DNA of 16,621 nucleotides, from NCBI GenBank assembly GCA_964563495.1, contig CAZLYK010000123.1:1-16621 (forward strand). Direction: 5' to 3'. Source of the DNA: CAZLYK01 sp964563495. Lineage in GTDB: Bacteria; Acidobacteriota; Blastocatellia; RBC074. The translations under genes were made by a program, and so were the position numbers. Below the pieces are notes generated by a model. That model was not told where the DNA came from. It saw only the letters and a list, made by a program, of their open reading frames with translations, and ran no database searches. Shown here piece by piece: positions 12,161 to 16,621 of the stretch (positions are counted from its first letter, which is position 1; each line of letters opens with the position of its first letter).

Positions 12161-13612
12161 TCAGCCCTTCGGGTCGCAATTGTGTAAGATTTGGCTTGAT
12201 ATGTCGAGGTTGAATGGGAGTTTGGCAAGAGCCGCGAGCAGCTCTTCTTCGTCCGGTGGAGTGACCGTCCGCAGATCGAACGTCAGTTGATCATCGAGAA
12301 TTCGTGAAATCACGGGTGGATTATTGTTGCGCAGCATTTCTTCAATCTCAGCGGTGGCCAATCGATCGCCGGCGACGCTGATCAAGGTGGTGGGCAATTG
12401 GGCTGCCGGAGCCGATCCTCCGCCGACCAGGGAGTAACCGTCGACGAGAGTCAATCGGCATTGAGGGATCAGTTTACGAGCACGGCGGACAAATGATCGC
12501 GCCCGGCGCGTGATCGTCTCTTTACCGGCGTGGAGCGCGGCGAGAGCGGGAATCTCTTCGAGAGCGCGGCCTCGGAGGTAGGCATCGATAGTCGCTTCCA
12601 AAGCGGAGAAGGTCAGCTTATCGACGCGCAGGGCGCGCATGAGGGGGTTGCTTTTGATGGCATTGATCAGGGCGGCCTCGCCCAGGATGATGCCTGACTG
12701 CGGCCCGCCGAGTAATTTATCTCCGCTGAAGGCCAGCAGCGGCACGCCGGACTTGAGTGAATAACCGACAGTCGGTTCGTCGTGAATTCCGAGTGGGTTG
12801 AGGTCGACCAGGCAACCGCTGCCGAGGTCTTCGAATAAAGGCAGGTTGTGAGAGCGGGCAAGGCCGGCGAGCTCTTCGAGCGATGGCTTCTCGGTAAAGC
12901 CGATGATCCGATAGTTCGAGGGGTGTGTGCGAAGGATGATCCTGGTGTGATCGTCGATGGCGCGTTCGTAATCACTCAGTCGAGTACGATTGGTCGTGCC
13001 GACTTCGCGAATGCGCGCGCCTGATTTGGCGATCACATCGGGGATGCGGAAAGAGTCGCCGATCTCGATCAGCTCTCCGCGTGAGACGAGCACCTCGCCG
13101 CCTTCGGCCAGGGTGTTGAGCGTGATGAGTACGGCGGCGGCGCAATTATTGACGACTGCCGCAGCCTCTGATCCGAGTAGTTCGCTGAGCATCTCCTCCA
13201 GACCGGTTCCGCGTTTACCCCGTTTGCCGGTGGCCAGATCGTATTCAAGGTTGCAGTAATTGCCGGCAGCTTGGACGATCGCCGTAAGAGCGGCCTGGCT
13301 GAGCGGGGCGCGACCCAGGTTGGTGTGGAGCACGACGCCGGTGGCGTTGATCACGCGCTGGGTCAGCGATTGCCGGCGGCGTTCGAGGCGGGCTTGCAGC
13401 CGGCGCTCGATCTCAGCCGTGAGATTTGTCGAATCGGGCGGAGCGCCGGATTCACCGTCTTTGCCGGCGAATTCGCGGCGCAGCTCGTCCAGGACTTCGC
13501 GCAAACGATCGCGCACGGTGTCGCGGCCGGCCGAAGCGATCAGAGCCTGCAGGCTGTCGCGACGCAGCAACTGGTCGATCGAGGGCAAGTGACGTAGAGC
13601 GGTTTCTTGCAT
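12161..13612 (-). CDS. selA: L-seryl-tRNA(Sec) selenium transferase
   Basis: 483 residues, full length for SelA. This PLP enzyme converts Ser-tRNA(Sec) to Sec-tRNA(Sec) using selenophosphate. The N-terminal domain is LRHLPSIDQLLRRDSLQAL, and the core begins INATGVVLHTNLGRAPLS. It continues NLEYDLATGKRGKRG, AAAVVNNCAAAVLITLN, EIGDSFRIPDVIAKSGA, EVGTTNRTRLSDYE, FEDLGSGCLVDL and the PLP-lysine block FSGDKLLGGPQSG with Lys299. The C-terminal domain ends ...FDLRTVTPPDEEELLAAL. All hallmark blocks are intact. ATG 13612 is the only sensible start, but it has no Shine-Dalgarno sequence: the T-tract of the cysQ terminator lies 7 bases upstream. selB, selD and selC are not in the window, nor is a selenoprotein that I can recognise. 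The CXXCH-protein gene follows 65 bases later. Confidence 0.95.
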   Translation of the reverse strand: MQETALRHLPSIDQLLRRDSLQALIASAGRDTVRDRLREVLDELRREFAGKDGESGAPPDSTNLTAEIERRLQARLERRRQSLTQRVINATGVVLHTNLGRAPLSQAALTAIVQAAGNYCNLEYDLATGKRGKRGTGLEEMLSELLGSEAAAVVNNCAAAVLITLNTLAEGGEVLVSRGELIEIGDSFRIPDVIAKSGARIREVGTTNRTRLSDYERAIDDHTRIILRTHPSNYRIIGFTEKPSLEELAGLARSHNLPLFEDLGSGCLVDLNPLGIHDEPTVGYSLKSGVPLLAFSGDKLLGGPQSGIILGEAALINAIKSNPLMRALRVDKLTFSALEATIDAYLRGRALEEIPALAALHAGKETITRRARSFVRRARKLIPQCRLTLVDGYSLVGGGSAPAAQLPTTLISVAGDRLATAEIEEMLRNNNPPVISRILDDQLTFDLRTVTPPDEEELLAALAKLPFNLDISSQILHNCDPKG

Positions 13613-13619
13613 AGGAATG

Positions 13620-13668
13620 AAAAAAGATGTGAGAGGCTAAATCATTCTTGGTCTGATTTAGCCTCTCA
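13620..13668 (-). terminator. Intrinsic terminator overlapping the cysQ stop and abutting selA
   Basis: A perfect 15-bp stem: TGAGAGGCTAAATCA on + (13630-13644) with TGATTTAGCCTCTCA (13654-13668), 9-base loop. Read on the minus strand it is followed by CATC then six T (13620-13625 are A on +). The first arm encodes the last residues and TAA stop of the phosphatase gene, and the T-tract ends 7 bases before the selA ATG. Good stem, short loop and T-run make a rho-independent terminator very likely. Confidence 0.8.
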
Positions 13669-14464
13669 GCTCTTTTGCAATAGCTTCGATGATCCGATCG
13701 TGGATCACGCCGTTGCTTGCGACGATGCCCTTCATGTTGCGAATCTCGGTTTCGTTATATCTCAAAGGGCGGCCCGAGATATCGGTGACCGTTCCCCCGG
13801 CTTCGCGCAGGATCGCTTCCGGGCCGCAACTGTCCCATTGGTTGGTGCGAGAGCCGAGGTGGATGTAGACGTGCGCGTGTCCTTCAGCAATCAGGCCGAA
13901 TTTCAAGCCGACGCTGCCGTGGTGGATTTTTTTGGTGATGCCCAACGAGGTGCAAATCCCATCGACTCGCGGGCTGTGATGCGAACGGCTCATGGCAGCG
14001 GTCATCAATTGCGGATCGTTGGCGGCGGCGACTCGCAATCTTTTGGTTGTCCATTTCTCCTCGACAAAGGCTCCGGCGCCCGGTGCGGCATAATACAATC
14101 GATCCAGGGAAGGGTGATAGACCACGCCGAGTTTCGACTCGCCTTCGATCGCCAGGCCGATCATGACCGCGAATTCACCGATCCGCTCAATAAATTGTTT
14201 AGTGCCGTCCATCGGATCGACCATCCAGACGCGATCGTGACTCAACCGGGACAGGTCGTCGGGAAATTCTTCGGACAAAACCGCATCGTCAGGGAAATGG
14301 CGATTCAATTCGCGGACGAGCATTTCGTTGGCCGCGTGATCCGCCGCGGTGACGGGGTCATCGGCGCCCTTCCATTCGACCTTGGCTTCACCTTGATAAT
14401 ATTCCATCAGGATGCGCCCGGCGTCACGCGCCAGGCTACGGGCTATGTCAAGTTCTTTCTCCAT
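13658..14464 (-). CDS. cysQ: 3'(2'),5'-bisphosphate nucleotidase / inositol-monophosphatase family
   Basis: 268 residues with the complete lithium-sensitive phosphatase metal site: VTAADHAAN (39-47), VLSEEF (Glu65/Glu66), VDPMDGTKQF (Asp83, Asp86, Thr88) and NQWDSCGPEAI (Asp211). The D-P-M-D-G-T-K-x-F and W-D-S-C-G-P forms fit the CysQ branch (recycling 3'-phosphoadenosine-5'-phosphate from sulfate assimilation), though inositol monophosphatase cannot be excluded. Cytoplasmic or membrane-associated. ATG 14464 starts the protein at the usual point; the upstream ribosome signal is weak. It ends inside an intrinsic terminator directly before selA. Upstream, a palindromic repeat separates it from the divergent cyclase operon. 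Confidence 0.85.
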   Translation of the reverse strand: MEKELDIARSLARDAGRILMEYYQGEAKVEWKGADDPVTAADHAANEMLVRELNRHFPDDAVLSEEFPDDLSRLSHDRVWMVDPMDGTKQFIERIGEFAVMIGLAIEGESKLGVVYHPSLDRLYYAAPGAGAFVEEKWTTKRLRVAAANDPQLMTAAMSRSHHSPRVDGICTSLGITKKIHHGSVGLKFGLIAEGHAHVYIHLGSRTNQWDSCGPEAILREAGGTVTDISGRPLRYNETEIRNMKGIVASNGVIHDRIIEAIAKELRG

Positions 14465-14508
14465 ATCTTGATCGACAATCTTTCAGTTCTCAGGTCTCAA
14501 GCTTAACT

Positions 14509-14606
14509 CATCAATCGAGAGGATTGACAGGATTTTTGCAGGATTTTACCAGAGAGAATCCGGTTTGATCCGGAAAAGATCCGGTCAATCCTCTCGATTA
14601 ATGATG
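14509..14606. repeat. Miniature palindromic repeat of the GACAGGATT type (full copy)
   Basis: Arms AATCGAGAGGATTGAC (14513-14528) and GTCAATCCTCTCGATT (14584-14599) are perfectly complementary over 16 bases. Outer CATC/GATG pairs extend them with a 3-base bulge. The interior repeats AGGATTTTTGCAGGATTT and, in reverse, ATCCGG/ATCCGG. A related half copy is at 16545-16578. It fills most of the gap between divergent cysQ and the cyclase operon. Confidence 0.75.
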
Positions 14607-14617
14607 GACGTTGAAAT

Positions 14618-14646
14618 TTGACAAGCCATCTGGCGCTTCCTATACT
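14618..14646 (+). promoter_or_regulatory. Near-consensus sigma-70 promoter of the cyclase operon
   Basis: TTGACA (14618-14623), 17-base spacer, TATACT (14641-14646): all six -35 bases and five of six -10 bases match consensus at ideal spacing. Predicted start of transcription about 14653, giving a leader of about 50 bases. It rules out a protein start at 14618 and supports ATG 14705. Confidence 0.8.
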
Positions 14647-14704
14647 CGCGCCGTCTCATCAAATCGGTCAGAACCGAATAATTGCAATGATAAATGGGGG
14701 AGTA

Positions 14705-15331
14705 ATGAAAATTTACGACGTTACCGTACCCATCTCGAATGACCTTCCGGTTTATCCAGGCGATCCAGAGATCAGGATCACGCGCACTCATTCACTCGAA
14801 AAAGGGGATATCGCGAGGGTATCGCACCTCAGTTTCAGCACGCATATCGGGACACACATCGATCCGCCATATCATTTTATCAGAGACGGCGTGCCGCTCG
14901 ATGAGGTGCCTCTCGAGGTATTGATTGGCCCGGCAAGGGTCGTGGATGTGGGAGAAGCAGCGGCCATCGATGCGGCCGTGTTGCAAACTTTGAATCTGGA
15001 TGGAGCGGTCCGTCTGCTTTTCAAGACGCGCAATTCGTCTTTCTGGCGTGAGTCGAACGAATTCCGAAAAGATTTCGTCTATCTTGAGTCCGACGCCGCC
15101 GAAATGCTGGTCAAACGCGGAGTCAAGTTGGTCGGCATCGACTATCTTTCAGTCGAGAAGTTCAATTTTGACCAGCCCAGGACACATTGGGCTTTGTTGG
15201 GGAACAACATTGTCATCGTCGAGGGGCTGGACCTGAGCGAGGTCGAACCGGGCGATTACGAATTGATTTGTCTGCCGCTCAAGATCAAGGATGGTGACGG
15301 CGGTCCGGCCAGAGTCGTCCTGAGAAAATAG
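14705..15331 (+). CDS. Cyclase family protein, kynurenine-formamidase-like
   Basis: 208 residues. MKIYDVTVPISNDLPVYPGD is the classic N-terminus. The metal signature is complete: H47-I-GT-H51-I-D53-PPY-H57, with later His161 (PRTHWALLG) and Glu173 (VIVEGLDL). This matches KynB-type arylformamidases, zinc enzymes that hydrolyse N-formylkynurenine; other family members act on amides or lactones, so the substrate is not certain. No kynurenine-pathway genes are adjacent. GGGGGAG just before ATG 14705 and a promoter at 14618-14646 fix the start; an open frame reaching back to 14618 is not translated. First gene of a three-gene operon. Cytoplasmic. The family member at 5565 is a divergent relative. 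Confidence 0.85.
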   Translation: MKIYDVTVPISNDLPVYPGDPEIRITRTHSLEKGDIARVSHLSFSTHIGTHIDPPYHFIRDGVPLDEVPLEVLIGPARVVDVGEAAAIDAAVLQTLNLDGAVRLLFKTRNSSFWRESNEFRKDFVYLESDAAEMLVKRGVKLVGIDYLSVEKFNFDQPRTHWALLGNNIVIVEGLDLSEVEPGDYELICLPLKIKDGDGGPARVVLRK

Positions 15332-15349
15332 TAAACCGGGCTCGATCAT

Positions 15350-16099
15350 ATGAACTGGGATTCGGCTCTTTACGATCAGAAACATTCATTTGTCTTCAAG
15401 TACGGCGAGGATTTGGTCTCGCTGCTCGATCCAAAGGCCGGCGAGCGTATTCTTGACGTTGGATGCGGGACCGGTCATTTGACCGGGCAGATTGCGCAAA
15501 CCGGCGCCGAGGCAGTGGGGATAGACAGCTCGGCGGAGATGATCGAAGCGGCTCGTGCGGCGTATCCGGGAATCAGATTCGAGGTCGCCGACGCGGCGGA
15601 TTTCAGTTTCGCTGAGCCGTTCGATGCGATCTTTTCGAATGCTGCGTTGCACTGGGTCGCGAGGGCGGAAGAGGCGGTGGTTTGCATGTCCTGGGCGTTG
15701 AAGCCCGGTGGGCGATTTGTAGCCGAGTTCGGCGGCAAAGGCAATGTCAAAAGCATTCTCGGTGCGGTTGAGCGGGCGATTGAGGAGTTGGCCGGATTCC
15801 GGGTGAACGCGTCGAATTATTTCCCGGGCATCGGCGATTATTCGCCTTTGTTGGAGAGGCATGGGATCGAGGTGATCAGCGCTGAACTGTACGACCGTCC
15901 GACCAGGTTGGAGGATGGTGCAGAGGGGTTGCGCAACTGGATCATGATGTTTCGCCGCGGAATCATGAACCAGGTGGCCGAGGATCAGAGAGAGCCGGTC
16001 CTCAAAATGGTCGAAGAGCTTTTGCGTGAGGATCTCTTCAGAGACGGACACTGGTTTGCTGATTATCGAAGGTTGCGGCTACTCGGGCAGAAGGGCTGA
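15350..16099 (+). CDS. Class I SAM-dependent methyltransferase, trans-aconitate methyltransferase-like
   Basis: 249 residues with a complete Rossmann methyltransferase core. Motif I is ILDVGCGTGHL (34-44), the acidic end of strand 2 is Asp59 in AVGIDSS, motif II-III is FEVADAADFSF, motif IV is FDAIFSNAALHWV, and motif V is LKPGGRFVAEFGGKGN. The N-x-A-L-H-W segment and the C-terminal LRNWIMMF are typical of the trans-aconitate 2-methyltransferase-like / UbiE-like group; the substrate cannot be read off. It starts 18 bases after the cyclase gene and ends 6 bases before the next, so all three share one transcript. No strong ribosome site is visible, which suggests translational coupling. Confidence 0.85.
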   Translation: MNWDSALYDQKHSFVFKYGEDLVSLLDPKAGERILDVGCGTGHLTGQIAQTGAEAVGIDSSAEMIEAARAAYPGIRFEVADAADFSFAEPFDAIFSNAALHWVARAEEAVVCMSWALKPGGRFVAEFGGKGNVKSILGAVERAIEELAGFRVNASNYFPGIGDYSPLLERHGIEVISAELYDRPTRLEDGAEGLRNWIMMFRRGIMNQVAEDQREPVLKMVEELLREDLFRDGHWFADYRRLRLLGQKG

Positions 16100-16105
16100 A
16101 AAGAG

Positions 16106-16531
16106 ATGGCAAAAAAGGAAGTCCCAATTGTCAGTCACGCGATCAAGGGTCGCCCGGAGGATGGACAGAGTTTTCGTGAGCGTGTTTACGAACTGGTTTT
16201 GCGGATTCCCGCAGGAAGAGTCATGAGTTATGGGTTGGTGGCGCGAGTGCTCGGTGCGGGGTACGATGCGCGTGCGATCGGGAATGTCATGCACGCGACG
16301 CCGGATGACGGCCGCTCAATCCCGTGGCATCGCGTGATCAATGCTCAGGGCGGATGCTCGACCACCGGGATGACGACACCGCCGGACTTGCAGCAGAGCT
16401 TGCTCGAAGCCGAAGGGGTAGTCTTCGATCAAAAGGGTCGCTGCAAGATCGATCGATATCTTTGGAGACCGCCTGAATACGACGAAGAGACGCGGCGGGC
16501 GGGGGAAAAACAGGAAAGCTTGTTCGATTGA
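16106..16531 (+). CDS. Alkyltransferase-like (ATL) DNA-binding protein, MGMT family without the acceptor cysteine
   Basis: 141 residues. The MGMT DNA-binding domain is clear: FRERVYELVLRIPAGRVMSY, GLVARVLGAGYDARAIGNVM, then SIPWHRVINAQGG. The active-site P-C-H-R-V of O6-methylguanine methyltransferase reads P73-W74-H75-R76-V77, so the acceptor Cys is Trp. That defines ATL proteins, which bind O6-alkylguanine in DNA and hand it to nucleotide excision repair rather than repairing it themselves. The DNA-reading Tyr and Arg-finger context (SYG, ARAIG) is kept. A longer charged C-terminal tail follows. It starts 6 bases after the methyltransferase gene, with AGAAGGG within that gene's end as ribosome site. 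Confidence 0.85.
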   Translation: MAKKEVPIVSHAIKGRPEDGQSFRERVYELVLRIPAGRVMSYGLVARVLGAGYDARAIGNVMHATPDDGRSIPWHRVINAQGGCSTTGMTTPPDLQQSLLEAEGVVFDQKGRCKIDRYLWRPPEYDEETRRAGEKQESLFD

Positions 16532-16544
16532 ATGAGAAGAAATG

Positions 16545-16578
16545 GACAGGATTAACAAGATTTCCGCAGGATTATAGC
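16545..16578. repeat. GACAGGATT-type repeat, half copy
   Basis: GACAGGATTAACAAGATTTC continuing CGCAGGATTATAGC aligns without gaps with 14518-14551 (about 27 of 34 positions). Only the left half of the palindrome is present before a different repeat begins, so it is degraded or truncated. Confidence 0.6.
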
Positions 16579-16587
16579 GATTTTCAC

Positions 16588-16621
16588 GTTTGTGCGACCG
16601 CGTCCTCGCGGTCGCACAAAC
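16588..16621. repeat. Perfect 15-bp hairpin at the right edge
   Basis: GTTTGTGCGACCGCG (16588-16602) and CGCGGTCGCACAAAC (16607-16621) are exact reverse complements with the 4-base loop TCCT. The stem may continue past the window. Such GTGCGACCGCG elements look like another short repeat family; it could also end transcription of the upstream operon. Confidence 0.75.

Noticed and set aside
13607..14506. 299-codon frame on + across cysQ
   Set aside because: Exact shadow of the cysQ reading frame, which has all phosphatase motifs.
14465..14520. cysQ promoter on the minus strand
   Set aside because: TTGATG and TTGAGA candidates exist, but no credible -10 box lies at proper spacing.
1..16621. 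Defence, toxin-antitoxin, CRISPR or prophage system
   Set aside because: No regularly spaced repeats, no nuclease/helicase or antitoxin pairs, and no phage structural genes; the GIY-YIG-like protein alone is not enough.

Overview
The window looks like a metagenome-derived contig: it contains one gap of exactly 100 N at 2231-2330. The gene content (S9 prolyl-oligopeptidase-type peptidase, SelA, several secreted NTF2-like proteins, beta-lactamase-type serine hydrolase, DUF1361, palindromic intergenic repeats) fits a Gram-negative environmental bacterium. My best guess is Acidobacteriota, perhaps Blastocatellia-like, but no rRNA or single-copy marker here proves that. I see no tRNA, rRNA, CRISPR array, transposase, integrase or recognisable defence system.

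Left part (1-8631): all clear genes are on the + strand. They are small, visibly more AT-rich than the right part, use many AGA/AGG/ATA codons, and encode mostly secreted or membrane accessory proteins. In order: the 3' end of a beta-lactamase-family serine hydrolase; a remnant of the start of a second such gene (583-705); an HXXEE-like membrane protein; a decayed stretch (1145-1419); a secreted NTF2-like protein; a membrane protein cut by the gap; a YafK-like L,D-transpeptidase; a cupin; a GNAT acetyltransferase; a conserved protein with a possible riboflavin-kinase-like barrel; then a compact set of a ferritin-like diiron protein, a divergent cyclase and a secreted beta-rich protein. That set is headed by a promoter whose spacer is occupied by a perfect 20-bp palindrome. 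Next come DUF1361, a GIY-YIG-like protein and an isoprenylcysteine-methyltransferase-like membrane protein. Two copies of a stem-loop repeat precede the last and the DUF1361 gene.

Right part (8680-16621): more GC-rich and more conserved. A secreted NTF2-like gene (+) converges with a minus-strand series read right to left: cysQ-type phosphatase, selA, a secreted helical protein ending in a CXXCH haem-binding motif, and an S9 peptidase. A strong intrinsic terminator overlaps the cysQ stop codon and abuts the selA start codon. Divergently, a promoter very close to sigma-70 consensus (TTGACA-17-TATACT) drives a tight + strand operon of a kynurenine-formamidase-like cyclase, a SAM methyltransferase and an alkyltransferase-like DNA-binding protein. 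The right edge carries two palindromic repeats.

The most notable non-coding content is at least five classes of palindromic repeats, a probable operator-promoter at 4719-4746, the terminator/selA junction, and a leader hairpin that would pair with the Shine-Dalgarno sequence of the gene at 8044.
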